A DNA stretch of 63,803 nucleotides, taken from positions 1-63,803 of the forward strand of contig JAHYIO010000010.1 in NCBI GenBank assembly GCA_020543525.1, written 5' to 3'. The notes beneath the pieces are model-generated. The model was not told the DNA's origin, did no database searches, and worked only from the letters and a program-made list of their open reading frames with translations. This stretch comes from Coriolopsis trogii (lineage: Eukaryota; Basidiomycota; Agaricomycetes; Polyporales; Polyporaceae). The position numbers and the translations under genes were made by a program. Shown piece after piece: positions 46,088 to 58,091 of this stretch; the stretch's first letter is position 1, and each line of letters starts with the position of its first letter.

Positions 46088-47885
46088 TGGTAGTGCTACA
46101 CGAACACCTGGTACGAAGATGGAGTACGATGTTCGAGGGCGCAGGCCCCGTGTGGAAGAGTCATGCCAACGCGCACCCCCCTGGATACAAAAAATGTAGT
46201 CCCCAACGAATCAGGAGGGGGTCGAATAGAGGATTTCGGAACATGCATGTCAACCGAATGGAAGTATTCTCGCGCAACACATAAGCTGGATGATCAATAC
46301 GACATGGCCGGCATTACACATCATACGCTTCCTACTGAGATGGCGCGCGATTAGAGAGAGAAAGGAAATCTTCATGATTTTCCTGCGTGAGGCAAGACGT
46401 ATTGTGTATGTATATACTCAGGAGTAATAAGTGAGTACTCAAGGCGTGCCATCATGATTGAGACGTACGATGCGGAGTAGAGTCGTTGGCATAGAACTGG
46501 ATGTGAACGTGTGCATGCGATATTGGCTCTGCACAGGGTTCCCTTGTTTCGGCGTGTCCATCCCTCCTGCTCCTCTTGCCTGGTATGGTGGCAGTCGAGG
46601 ATTCGACGGCGGTCATCGGCATTGAGTGCGATAGTGGTGTCGCCGATCTTGGTGAACGCGCCGGGCGCCGGAATGAAGCGCGGCTGTGCCCTCGAAGGTG
46701 CCAACGGCGTCTTCGACGGTTGGGATCAGAAATTGCTCACCCGAATTCTAGCAGGTGTCGAATTACGCTCTGGGTTAACCGAGGGGCTAGACGTTGAATA
46801 TATTACCATCTCGTACACGTTCCCTGATACCGCGACTGTTCAAGGTCTCACCGAGGTGAATTCCTGTTCCGGTGTCGATCCGAACCGCCTGTCGACCAAC
46901 ATGCATGAACGAAGAAACAGAGAGAAGACTGTGTACACTATGTACCAAGACGCAGTCCCTGTTTACATCATCAGGAATAGGAAGTGTCTCTAGGAGACGT
47001 GGGGGGACGATTATCGAGTGAGGCTAACTGTGTGGCGCCGGACCGAGGTTTGCTAATCAGTACTCGTACTGCAGGATACTCTCCTCCTGCATAAACGGCT
47101 TGCCCGTCCCTCCTGGTTCGTGTGTCAGTGTTCGGGCGTTCAGCGGCGGTTGTCGGTCATGGGGATGATGATGGTGTCTGATGCACCCGTCGCAGTGGTG
47201 AAGGGCGCTGGAGCGGCTACACGCGCATCCGTTTCAACCTTGGCGTCGACAGACCGTCATGCCGGGTACGATGATGAGCGAGGACTCCGACTGCACTGAA
47301 ATGTCTCCGTCGGACCAAGTAGGGAAGATGCATCACGCCCACGGACTTGGTCTCAAGGAATGAGTCGGCCATTGACATAAGTAGGACGTACACATGGAAA
47401 TGGATCCGTTGCAAAGGTACGCGAGGCCGCCGCAAGAAGCGCCTCACAAAATGATGGCAGTGTTAGCTGGAAAGCATCCGATGTATGTGTGGGTAGCTAT
47501 CTTAGAAGAACACAGGCAGACCAACAGCTCATCGCCACGGGAATGGGTCTTCCTTCGAGCGCGTGCACGGTCGCATTTGCAGAACATGCCCGCAACTAGT
47601 AGGCCCCACCTCCACCTTCCGTAGCAGATGCCATCGCAAAACCTCAGCGCAGCCCAGGGTCACAATGCGTGGAATTGACTGTGCTGGTAACCCAACACGA
47701 CACATCGAGTGTAGGGTAGCGACATATGCTTAGCATGAAGGTCCACGCGCCCGATCGACCCTAAACATGCCCAATTTCCTTCCAAAAAATCCAATATGTT
47801 ACATGAACTATCACCGCTCTGTTATCGGGGCACTCACGCCGGGGGCTTTGTGGGCGACTCGTGGTGGTGGCATCGACTGGAACTA
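46088..47885. other. Region with isolated open frames
   Basis: Plus frame 46511-46993 (160 codons, with LTRILAGVELRSGLTEGL) and an overlapping minus frame 46372-46704 (RFIPAPGAFTKIGDTTIALN) compete, and I cannot decide between them. Nothing else is supported. Confidence 0.3.
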
Positions 47886-48108
47886 GAGTGTCACTGGAGT
47901 GTTACGAGAGTGTCACCGGAGTGTTACGAGAGTGTCACCGGAGTGTTACGAGAGTGTCACCGGAGTGTTACGAGAGTGTCACCGGAGTGTTACGAGAGTG
48001 TCACCGGAGTGTTACGAGAGTGTCACCGGAGTGTTACGAGAGTGTCACCGGAGTGTTACGAGAGTGTCACCGGAGTGTTACGAGAGTGTCACAGGAGTGT
48101 CACGGAGT
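47886..48108 (+). repeat. 22-bp minisatellite, locus 2
   Basis: About ten tandem copies of AGTGTTACGAGAGTGTCACCGG, made of 11-bp half-units AGTGTTACGAG and AGTGTCACCGG. It is very homogeneous. Because 22 is not a multiple of three, all three frames stay open and give a fake repeat protein; I do not call a gene here. From 48,109 to 48,511 I see no gene. Confidence 0.97.
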
Positions 48109-48511
48109 GACGAGAAAACGCTGCATGCAGACAAGCAGGATGGGGAAAACACCAGCACATACGAGAACACCTGCACCATCGTGAAATTTCCGCCGGATCC
48201 AGACACTCACGCACATACGGTCAACAAACACAACTGGGATGAGGAGGAAGGAAGAGAACACGACGTTGACGCATGGCTTGCACTCACCCGGCACTGGCTC
48301 GGAGGGCTACTAAGGCGGATCCAAAACGAGTGCGATGTTAGCACGCTGACTAACACCGGCTGCGGTGGGATAACGTGTTCTTGAGAAGCCAAACATGGTT
48401 GACAAGCAAGCTTTGGATTGCTAGGTCAGAAGGGAAACGAAGCGTGTGCGTTGTGAAAGTACACGAACGAGCCAGGGATACACAGAGAATGCGTGCTAAT
48501 GGAGAGAGCAA

Positions 48512-49384
48512 TCATAGAGTGCATTGCGACGAAAGGTGGTAAGGGGTCGGCAGGTCGACATGGGGTAAGAGACAGGGTCCGGGGCATATACGTGGGTCCA
48601 AACGATAGCAAATATCCGTGATTAGAGGAATTTGTATAAGCGGGTATACTCGGATATGCATGGCTCCTGCATCCCGGAAATATCGCGGTTGAGCAGGACA
48701 AAGGAAGAGTTTGGCTGCACAGGCTTGCGGTGCAATGCCCATACCGTCCCACATCCAAGCATACAGTTTGACATCAAAGCCCCACTGTTCCAAAGTGGAC
48801 GCATGAGTGCACTGTCCGCTGCCCAACGCCCCCAAGAGGCCGCGGCGGGAGAATGTGAGTTTCGGCCAAAGTGTGCCGAAATGTCCGGGACCCATGTACG
48901 ACGCATACGCTGTGTTTAGTGGGGCTACGAGGGCGTCTAGTGCTTGGTCCGTGCTGCTGGCGTAGACCAGAAGGCGAACTCCGGCGCACCGTATGTGCAC
49001 GAGGTGCAACAAGGCGCTCCCTCCCCTTGGAAGCGTTATGAGCCGCTTAGTGATGACTGCGCCCTGACAGTCTACCAAGTGTCCCACGACGTTGACGAGC
49101 TCGTCTTTCGGCGTGAAGATGTCGATACCGTGGTCCGGAATGGGCTCGTCACGGAGCAGGAACCTCAAGGCGGCGGAACCGACTACGTAGGAGCGGAAGC
49201 GGCCTAAGGCGTTGTAGAAGGATCTCGGGTCTGGGATGCCAAGCGCATGGAGGTAGTGGCGGGCGGAAGTGGTGATCTCCATTGAAGTGAGTTTCAGAAG
49301 GCGACGAGAAGTACAGCGAACGGCCATGAGCGTGGGGATATCGCAAAAGGAGAGTATAACGAGGAGGGTGCCTTCATCGAACAT
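48512..49384 (-). CDS. F-box/nucleotidyltransferase-like protein 2
   Basis: Same family as the genes at 40.8 and 50.2 kb. The start is at ATG 49384 (MFDEGTLLVILSFCDIPTLM), an F-box-like segment followed by VRCTSRRLLKLTS. The second domain has RFRSYVVGSAALRFLL and then IPDHGIDIFTPKDELVNVV, the G-S and D-x-D-like motifs, followed by GVRLLVYASSTDQALDALV. The first Asp of D-x-D is shifted or replaced (H-G-I-D), so activity is doubtful. The last 60 residues (after RYFRDAGAMH) do not look like the family and may be intron or non-coding, so the real 3' end is probably near 48,690 or after an unseen intron. Confidence 0.7.
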   Translation of the reverse strand: MFDEGTLLVILSFCDIPTLMAVRCTSRRLLKLTSMEITTSARHYLHALGIPDPRSFYNALGRFRSYVVGSAALRFLLRDEPIPDHGIDIFTPKDELVNVVGHLVDCQGAVITKRLITLPRGGSALLHLVHIRCAGVRLLVYASSTDQALDALVAPLNTAYASYMGPGHFGTLWPKLTFSRRGLLGALGSGQCTHASTLEQWGFDVKLYAWMWDGMGIAPQACAAKLFLCPAQPRYFRDAGAMHIRVYPLIQIPLITDICYRLDPRICPGPCLLPHVDLPTPYHLSSQCTL

Positions 49385-50177
49385 CGTTGGATGGGGGCAC
49401 AAATCTGTGACTTCGCTCTCTTAAACTAGCCCAACGGACAACAACTTCACCATGCCAGGCGTTGTTTCCACACGCTGCAATGTCGAAAGGCCACGGGAAC
49501 CCTTCGCAACCCACGCACGCAATCCTGATGTGCTGGTCCTTATCGACGTGTGAATACAATATCAGCATTGCAACAACCGATCAAAAACCCATAGGAAATT
49601 GTTAGATAGGCACATTCGTGGATCATACCACGCAGCCCACGGATGAATGGCCACACCCATAGGCGAGATACTCAGCGTGATGTCATCGATGAGCGACTGT
49701 TTTTCATGGTTTCCTCCAACCGCACGAGTTATGCCATGTCTACGTTTACGACGCAGTGAATTATAAACACGTGATGACATGGGCCTTGTTCGCCTGGTTG
49801 GTGGCATCTGATACTTCGCCCTGTCTGTAATATGCATTTCCCCTTTGATGACGCTCGCTGCCCCACAACTCGTTTGCTCACTGTGTAACGCCATCGTTGT
49901 GGAAGGTTGTACCGTGACAACAGTGAGCAGCACTCGTCAGCACGCAATCCGCGGTCTGGGAATGTGTCCGTCACTCTGAACGGATCGTCCCCGAGTGCCG
50001 GCAGGTAGGTCGCTGCTTAGTGTGTCTTCCGCACTCGGTCTGGCCTTCCGTGACATCGGCCGTCCTTGTAATCACGCACAGTAGGCTTTCCGGATGGCCA
50101 CGTAGTTATCCCAGTCGCGGAACAGAGCAATCATCGTTTATACAGAAAGCGCGTTACATCGTGATTATGGCCGGGCT
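49385..50177. other. Gap without recognised gene
   Basis: A minus frame at 49562-49933 (123 codons, KGEMHITDRAKYQMPP) has no domain. Nothing else. Confidence 0.35.
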
Positions 50178-51131
50178 CTACGCTACGTGGATTGCTCGCT
50201 TCGTCCAGACGTCACCTAAGCGAGAAGGTGCTAAAGGGGCACAACGCTCGCAAAGACCACCTCCCCTCCACCACACATTCGTCACCCCAAAGGCCACATC
50301 AGGCGTTGCAAGAAAGCCCATGCGTTGATGCAGCGGTTTGAACGTAGCGTAAAGCGAGTGACGGTCCGCTATCCAGCGCACCGTGTACGGACACGCGGCG
50401 GTGGAATGTGCGACTGGGTGTATCTCGTCCATTGCCCAATCCGACTCGTGCACTCCTATAGCAAACCCACGCGTCCGGTACTTGGCGATCGCCAGTTCCG
50501 TGGAACGCTGCATGGCTTCTTCAGAGTGTCCTATTCTCCAAGGGGTGATGAGGCCGCGGTCGAACTCAAGCATAGCTGGGTAGGCCACAAAGGCTCCCGC
50601 ATGCGTAAGAAAGTTCATGACCAGGGTACCCCAAAACTGGAATAGGGGCGTTGCGGGCGAAGTCGTCAGGCTTTGGATGACGTCGATAGCGCGGCCGTCC
50701 GGGTGCAGAAGCCGTACGACCGCTGCGACGCCACCTCGGTATGGCGACTGGTCTAGGGAGAAGGGCAGAATGCGGACTATGTGATAAGTCTCGACGCGGG
50801 TGAGGTACGCCAAAACGTGGAAGAATGTTTGGGATGGGCAGTAGATATCCATGTCGCGAGGTTGAAGCTGCAGCGGCGAGGTGCAAACGGAGAGAGCGGC
50901 GGACCCTGATATGACGGCGCCCGTAGCCTGGAGCTCTCGCTTGAATCCTTCGCAGTCGTGGAAGAAATGGCTGAGCAGGTTGTTGTGGCGAATGGACATT
51001 TCGGATGAGCACAAGAGGTCAACTAGCACGGAGGTGGCTCGGAGACGTGTGAGGGTCGGGAGACTGCAGAAACGGATGATGTGTGCCAGGACATCCTCAG
51101 GGAGGACCACCATGATTGAGGACTTGCTCAT
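50178..51131 (-). CDS. F-box/nucleotidyltransferase-like protein 3
   Basis: Single-exon gene, 317 residues. The N-terminus is a clear F-box (MVVLPEDVLAHIIRFCSLPTL at residues 7-27). Residues 71-80 read GAVISGSAAL and 91-99 PRDMDIYCP: the G-S loop followed by D93-x-D95, the arrangement of nucleotidyltransferase-fold active sites. RAIDVIQSLTT and ITHAG-like segments (MNFLTHAGAFVAYP) follow at the place where the fold has its third acidic residue, and D154 of RAIDVI is a candidate. This copy therefore keeps all acidic positions that are lost in the other two genes. Whether it transfers nucleotides is unknown; the family has no characterised member that I know of. Confidence 0.78.
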   Translation of the reverse strand: MSKSSIMVVLPEDVLAHIIRFCSLPTLTRLRATSVLVDLLCSSEMSIRHNNLLSHFFHDCEGFKRELQATGAVISGSAALSVCTSPLQLQPRDMDIYCPSQTFFHVLAYLTRVETYHIVRILPFSLDQSPYRGGVAAVVRLLHPDGRAIDVIQSLTTSPATPLFQFWGTLVMNFLTHAGAFVAYPAMLEFDRGLITPWRIGHSEEAMQRSTELAIAKYRTRGFAIGVHESDWAMDEIHPVAHSTAACPYTVRWIADRHSLYATFKPLHQRMGFLATPDVAFGVTNVWWRGGGLCERCAPLAPSRLGDVWTKRAIHVA

Positions 51132-51905
51132 AGCAGTCGCAGGATCAGTTGTATATAGTTCTGCCGCTGTGATGCACGAGACCCAAAAGTTCGGAGGGGT
51201 TCACACGCGACTAGAACTTGAGAACATGAGGTTGTAGGGTGCCAAGTGTTGTCTAGCAGGAGGATGACGCAATACGGCTACCGTGTGACCGACAAGCGTG
51301 CGTCCCAAGCACGCATACTATTGATGGACTCACGAAGGCACGAAGGCCGCACGTGTAGTCTTCGATCACCACATGGTGCCTTGTGTAGATCGGCCTTTGC
51401 GCACTGCCCTCCACTCTATCCGCAGCGTAGCAGCGCTTCAGACTAGTCAGAACTTCACTGTGTACGGCCGTTTTGGACAACATAACGCTCACGTCTTCAC
51501 TGCAGCGCGGAAATTGCATGCACTACACGTCTGCATTACAGTCAGTATACTCGGCAGCTTCAGCGCGGCCTCAGGCATGCTCTGTCACCTGCCAGCAGCT
51601 GAAGATGACACATGCCAACGCTGACGCAAGTTTGATTCGCACGTCTTGGCCCATAGGGGAACTGTGGGCTTCTCGGTACAATACCGAGCGGGATCGTAGC
51701 TCTTACTACCCATGCCTGATCACAATTGAGAAGCGAACCACTATCTAATGAGAACAACTTCAAAGTGGGATATGTTCGCAGTAAATGACTGTTGTCCGGT
51801 CTCGATGGAACAGTTTGAAACATTATTTATACATGAATCATGAACAGCGAAGCGACAGGTAAACCGGAAAGGAGATTTTTGTCTATGGCGGTGGCGACCC
51901 GTGGT
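51132..51905. other. Gap without recognised gene
   Basis: Frames of 60-118 codons only, without domains. Confidence 0.45.
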
Positions 51906-54580
51906 TTAGTGCATATGTGTGGACTGCTGTGTTGGGCGTAGACTAATAGAGAGTGTGAAGTGACTGGATTGTTCTATCGTGCGGGCGAGGTCGGCGCAGA
52001 CTCGGTGATGCTGCAAGCTGTTCTTCCATTCTTTGGCAGTCTTAAGTCTCGCTTCCCCACTACGCACCTCTGCCAACCGCCTCTGGAACCAATGCTCCTG
52101 CGCTGGACTCCATATACCAACGAACTGACCACTTTGCTGCCAATGATGATGTTGCGGCCACCATGACATCTCAGCGACCTGATCGCCCCGACCTGTACTT
52201 GATCAGGATAGGATCGATTTCTAGCATGGAGAGCCGTCCACTTACCTGTGCTCACTTTGTATACCCCGCAGATTATATCCAACTCGTCTTTTGTAAGGAC
52301 GTCATCCACCATCTCCACACCGCTGACAGCTGCGACAACCGGGGCGTGAAGACTGCTGTCCTCTGTAGGTCCGCTAATTGCCAGGTCCTCAAAGAGCGTT
52401 CTGATGTCCTTGTCACAGCCAATCACCTCCAGCAACAACCTCCATACTATACCTCCCATACACAGGCCGGCCCTGACTTGTGGAGTTTGAAGGAGTAGCA
52501 TGACCCGCTCCACATAGTCACAGTAGTCTCGGGTGGTAGGAATGTCGTGCTGTTCACGGTACAATTCGATAGAGCGGCACCGGGAGGCGATTGCCGAAGG
52601 GTATGAGGAACCGGGGGTCGAAATGGGCTGAATCGTGCGAAAAGCGATCCCTGCCTTGACAAGTAGTCGAGCGGCGTATTCGGTAGTCCACGTGTTCTCC
52701 GTATTGCGTATAATGAAAGCCACGGCACTCGCTGTGGTGACTATGTGCCAACGTTGATCGGCAGGATCGGCGGTGAAGCGGATGTCGAAGACCGACAAGT
52801 TGCGGTTGGTGTGGAACGTTGTGTCGTAAAGCGGCGTCCTATCGAATAGATACAGTGATTGTTTGACAGTAGGCGTAATGAGATATAGATCGCATCGGTG
52901 TTCCACATCAAGGGCAGCAGTGAGGACCGGGTCGGCCAACTTCCTCCTTACTAGAGCGTCAGCGCACGCCTGCAAAGTCTGTTTCTGGGTGATGTCCGTA
53001 GGAATACGATCAGTGCGCTCCCCATACATCTTTGCAAGATGTACGGTGACGTCGGGATGTGTGGCGTCCGGTAGATGAAGCGTCACACTGTGGATTCCGT
53101 ACCATTGCCTGATGTAGTCGTCCGGAAAGGTCAAGGAAAACGCTGGCAATGGGTCGTCATCTCCAGACACAGACAGCTCCTGTAGAGCCTCAAGGCTCTT
53201 CGCAGCAGGCTTATTAGCAGAGTCGTCTGCGGTCTCCAAACGCCCATACGTGGATAGGATGGAAGGAAGCATGGCATGTACCGGGGTGGCTTGAGAGGCG
53301 TCCGAGACCGGCCAAATATCCCATTGATGGTAAAAAGGGTCGTAGCGCCGCTGCGTCGTCGGTATCAGAGGCCACAACGCGCGAGCACTCTGCGCGGGCA
53401 ACCGGAGTCGGTAATCGAGCATGTGCCAACTTGCTGGACTGTTAGGGAAGATTTCGCCCACATGAACCCAGATGAAGACGCGAGATCGAGGGTGGGGGGT
53501 GGTGTGTGTCGCAGCATAGGCTTCCCGCCTTCGTCGATGTGTGATATCCTCGCTATTCTGCCGACGGAGGATGGCAGCATGTATGGTGGCCCTACGTGCA
53601 AAGAATGAGACGCGACTCTCCTGAGGTTGCTGTTCTGGGCCATGGGGTGGAGAGTTCCTGTCAGAAGCGATGGCATGCAAGTACTTGTAAGTGCTTCCGA
53701 GGCGACACAGCGTGAAACGATGCAGTCCGTGGCGCTCGCGAGGGTTGTTGAGGGCAAGGAATCGCTCTTCACCACTGGGAACCAGGTCCTGGCATGAGGG
53801 CAGCGCAGACTGGAAGTCGCTGAGGTCCTGTGGAGTCCTCCACCGTATGATGATGGGTACACGCGCCCAGCGCAGCACAGGTACAAGGTGAATGATAGGC
53901 CTATCCGCCACAGTCAACGCGACTCCCACTCTTTGATCTCGTTCAAATTCGGTGACGACAGAAGACTGCAGCGCGTCAATCCAGGTTGGGTGTACTCTGT
54001 ACCTCCTCAGACAGCTAATCCAAGGAGGGGTGACGTCTTTGCTAGCAAGAGGTAATTGTGCAAATCGCCAAATGGCAATAGCGAGGGAACATCGCGCAGC
54101 GAGTAAGAGGATGGCTTCGCGCGCATGTCGCATAGCGCGCTGGGCGGCCTGGAAATCAGCGTGCGTTCTTCTATAGCCGTAATCGGTTGGACTTGGCGCA
54201 TCGACAGGACGTCTGACGGCTTTTGCAGCATCACTGTTTGCGTTTTGAAGGAGCGCCTCCGTGATGTAAGACAAGCCATTCTCAAGCTCTGCCCACTTTG
54301 CCTCAAGAGCACCGGGCGTCCGATATACACCATTAGTAGCTTCTGGTGCCGGAAGCATGGTCTCGCACGCTAAGCAGGAGAGGAGGAAGTCATTGATTGG
54401 GGATGCACTGAACAGAAACGCGGCTTCAGGAACGCCAGGAATGGCATACTGGAGCTGGCGAGACGAATGGAACAGGTGGAAGGGTGCTGTGTTCGGAGAA
54501 TGGATGGGGAGTCGAAGGTCAGCGGGCACGTTGACGACTGTGAACATCTCATTATTATTGGCTGTGAATGTATACGCCAT
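51906..54580 (-). CDS. Large conserved protein of unknown function, 873 residues
   Basis: Exon 1 is 54580-52246 and exon 2 is 52192-51906, joined in phase 1 across a 53-nt intron (GTAAGT donor). Exon 1 is one uninterrupted frame of 778 codons. The C-terminal exon has EMSWWPQHHHWQQSGQFVG, then WSPAQEHWFQRRLAEVRSG and TAKEWKNSL. This closing block recurs in long agaricomycete hypothetical proteins, as I remember them. The central part (PIIHLVPVLRWARVPIIIRW) looks globular. The region around RRATIHAAILRRQNSEDITH is charged and helical. I see no enzyme motif, transmembrane segment or signal peptide. Function unknown. Confidence 0.82.
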
Positions 54581-55752
54581 ATCCCTGACGGCATCGTCAG
54601 CGCAGCATTCTGAATCACTACGGTACCTAATAGTACATACCTATCCATCTTGCAATAGTAAGGGCGGCGGTTGTGTAGGGTTTGCGTACGCGAGCGACGT
54701 GTCACTGTGTCGCGGTGCAGAATGTGAGTTGATGACAATGCGCGCGGTATAGTTGACATACACTGAAGTGGTGCGGGCGCAGGAGCGTGAGCAGTGAGCA
54801 AAGACAATTGCAAACTGATGAGCTTTAGCAGAGTGCACACGTAATCGTCTATGCCGTCTTCGGCAGGTGGACAGTTATGGAAATTGCGCAGCGCCTGTAC
54901 ATGGAAGTTGAGTTTCCAAATCTCTCGATTTTATACCACCAAACATTCGTACTACCGCCATTCAGCGGGCACTGCGGTCTTTCCAACCACGCATTACGAG
55001 AGCTTGTCCCGTAGGTCTTGGATGACATGTGCCCGACGCCTCACTCGACAGATCAAAATACGCATGTCACCGCGCCGACGTAGTCCTACAGATGGGTTCA
55101 AGCTTATGTCGTGCCAACAACATCCACGGCGGTCGCGCAGACCAGTACAATTGCTATAGATACAGTTCCTCCCGGGTACGGATATCACGAGCCGCGCGTG
55201 TCTGCCAGACCGGCGTGTTTCCCTACTAACAACGCACCAATGGGGAAACCTAGCCGAAGAATGACAGGGCTCTTAAGAGCCTTCTCCATCAACCAACGAC
55301 GACGCAGGCCAATAGTGCCTCGGCCCACCTGCCCCAAATACTCTCAATGAGACCGCACACAGCAAGACAGGAGCGCTACCATTTGAAAGGCGTACGCAGT
55401 AATGACGATCAGCGTCGACGTGAACAGCCACCAATGAAACGGTACGAGCGACATACCCGGGAGGTGATGTTCATCAACATGTTGCGCTCAGCGACCGTGT
55501 TGTAGACGACGATGTTTCAGATGTGGGATGGACATCATGCACGGTGTAATGATATTTGGGGTACTGCAGGCGGAGACGATGGGAGTAATTCAAAGATGAA
55601 AACGAAGGATATAGCTTGGGACGCTGATGAGAAACGGGCTGTGCCTTCGTGCCCTGCGAGTGGAACGTCACAAAACAGTTGGATTGGCATTGTTACACAT
55701 GGTGTGTACAGAATTGGTCAGGCGGGTAGAGAGCGCAGGCGAGCGATCGGTG
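54581..55752. other. Gap without recognised gene
   Basis: A plus frame at 55111-55350 (TVPPGYGYHEPRVSARPAC) is the most protein-like, but it has no partner exons or domain. Confidence 0.4.
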
Positions 55753-57277
55753 TCACTGCCACTGCAACCTATTCAGCGCATCGAAGTACTCGTGATTCCC
55801 CGCCATGCGTAGCGTTAAACGTTGAGCGGGAGCGGGGTTCATGAGGCTCTGTAGGAAGCCATGCAACTTCGAGTCGAAGACCAGGCTCTAGAATGGCGTT
55901 AAAGACGTGGATATTCACAGAGGAGTAATAACATAGGGACATACAGCCAAAGGCTTCATCCTCAAGAGGCGCTTGAAGGCCGCGATCACATGCGGGTCGG
56001 AAGTGGAGCAAGAAACCGGTGGGAATCGAACGGAAACGGTGTCATCTAAGATGAACGTTCCGGGCAGCTTGTCCTCGACTTCACGCGCGAAGTCAGCGGG
56101 GAACGGAGATACGACCTTTTCCACCATGGCGACGTGTTCGCGATCGCTGCCTATGGACGTCGGGAACAGGAAGTGTCCGATGTGTAATTCCGAGATAACG
56201 CAGCCGAGCGCGAAAGCGTCTACGCCAACAGACCAAGGAAGACCTGGATGGTGGTTAGTGACTGATAATATGCGGATTACGACACGTACCGAGACTCATT
56301 TCAGGAGCACGGTAAGCGATGTGGCCAGTACGTCCCACGTGTCTACCAGCGACCTCGGTGGCTGAGCCTAAGTCGAGGATACAAAGCTGCGTCGTCTGCA
56401 TGATTTTCTAGAATACTGTTAAGAAGCTTATTGTGAACGGAAGTGTCCAATTACTACCTTCCGGTGAAATCCCGTCAGCGGATCAAGCCATGCTATTTCC
56501 GTTGTCTCAGGGTAACGGAGCGCAATATTGTCGGGTTTGATATCACAATGTATGATGTCGAGGGAATGAAGATCTGGAGGACGGATGTTCAACGTGATGT
56601 GGCAAGAGCAAGCGAGGTCACGTACACTCCAACGCTCTGACGAGCTGGTATGCAATCTCGAGAAGTTGGCGGCCAGGGAGTGGAAGCAATCCACAATAAC
56701 CACCTATGACATCTTGCAGGGTGGCGTGGCAAAGCTCAAACACAATGTAACTGAAGCCGCAATGGAAGCCATGATCCAAAACCTCGACAAAAAGCCTACG
56801 CAGAAAGCCATGAGAGTGCAACTCAGCAAGCATGGAAAGCCGGGAAAAATTGACTCAGCGTGACGGTCACAGCCAGCAAGAACACGCTTGCAGACAGTCA
56901 ACTCCCACTCCGATTGAGTAGGATTAACATCTTCGTCCTTGCGTAGAACCTTGATGGCGACCGAATTCCCGGTAGCACAGTCTTGAGCGCATACTACAGT
57001 TGCGGACGCGCCTCGACCAAGATGCATCTGAACTTTGTCTGCATGATATTCAAAAAATCAGAGACAGAAAGAGGGGATGCAAAGGTAACGCACAGCGTTC
57101 TTTGAAGATGTCCTGAACCGAAGGCACGTAGTCACTGGATGATGCATGAGCGAGAGGAAAGGCGTATCGAGACATGACGCACCGTGCCAGATCGTAGCCA
57201 GAAGAACGAGGATTAGAAAGCAGGGGAGGAGGTGTGGACCGCGGGACTTTGACAGGGTGACGGCCGAGGCTGGTCAT
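55753..57277 (-). CDS. LAMMER/CLK-like protein kinase
   Basis: Probable dual-specificity kinase of the CMGC/CLK group, whose members phosphorylate SR splicing factors. Exons include 57277-57094, one starting at 57038, one ending at 56626, then 56573-56458, 56407-56290, 56243-55945 and 55887-55753; the last four close in phase. N-lobe: MHLGRGASATVVCA glycine loop, VAIKVLRK with the ATP lysine. C-lobe: YLHSLDIIHCDIKPDNIALR catalytic loop (HCD in place of the family's HTD), then CILDLGSATEVAG, where DFG has become DLG. The activation segment is GHIAYRAPEM, then SVGVDAFALGCVISEL. HVAMVEKVVSPFP stands where the family has its EHLAMMER motif, which is not intact. The tail MNPAPAQRLTLRMAG matches the usual DPxxR close. 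The junction between the N-lobe exons (about 56,822-56,930) lacks a clean donor. It is probably active but diverged. The start at 57277 is provisional. Confidence 0.85.
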
Positions 57278-58091
57278 CGTGCCGTGCGACCTGACACTCA
57301 GGGCTGGGACTGGAGGCGCATTATGCATGCATGCGTGGGGCAATTCAGTCAACGCAAAACGTAGTATACGGTGAACACTTACGAATTCGGGGAGAGCGGA
57401 CTGTGAGAGCACTCGACGAGCGCTGCTTGCGAGAAGCCGACTTAGTCTGCATGAAGAGTGCATACGTCGTAGGTCAAAACGACGGCAGACAGTCATTATA
57501 AGGACGTGCAGTCATGGGACAGACCTCTCCCCTCGCCCCAGTACGCAGTGGCGGCGGTCCTGGGTGATTGCGATGCACACTCTATGGGAACCAACGATAC
57601 CTGAGTCACAAGGGGCTTGAGGCGCTATTGCTTGCGAGCGCAATCACGCCATTAGCAGTACGGCAACGATGGCGTGCTGAGCGCCATAAGACGTGATCGA
57701 TGGCAACTGTGAGAGTCGGGAAAGACTGACCGTGATTATTGCCGAGCGCTCGGTAAGAACACTCGGCGGAAGCGGGTTGGGATACAATGCCGACAACGCA
57801 ACGCGCGAGATGATTGCGCTCGCTGCGACAGTGCGACGTACATAGAGGCGGTGCCACATGCAAAATGAGAACGCCTTGCCAGCTTATAACAAACCGGGAA
57901 CCACAGAGTCCGCCGACGTCTATCTATAAGGAGACAAGTCAGCAGTAGCAAATCTCAGAATACTGCACTTCTGCCTCCCATGCAAGCTAACCGCTGCCGC
58001 CACACCTATCATGTCGAAGGAGTACGTGCACAACAAAGCATGCGAGTTGCACTAATCAATAGGGCGAATACAGATCAGATGGGTACGGGCG
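57278..58091. other. Gap without recognised gene
   Basis: Minus frames upstream of the kinase (57496-57280) could be its 5' exons, as a GTAAGT donor at about 57,382 suggests, but phases fail. Nothing else. Confidence 0.35.

Noticed and set aside
47796..48384. Three overlapping plus-strand frames with a repeated VTRVSPECYESVTGVL-like peptide
   Set aside because: They are the three translations of a 22-bp minisatellite; unit length is not a multiple of three and flanks lack gene structure.
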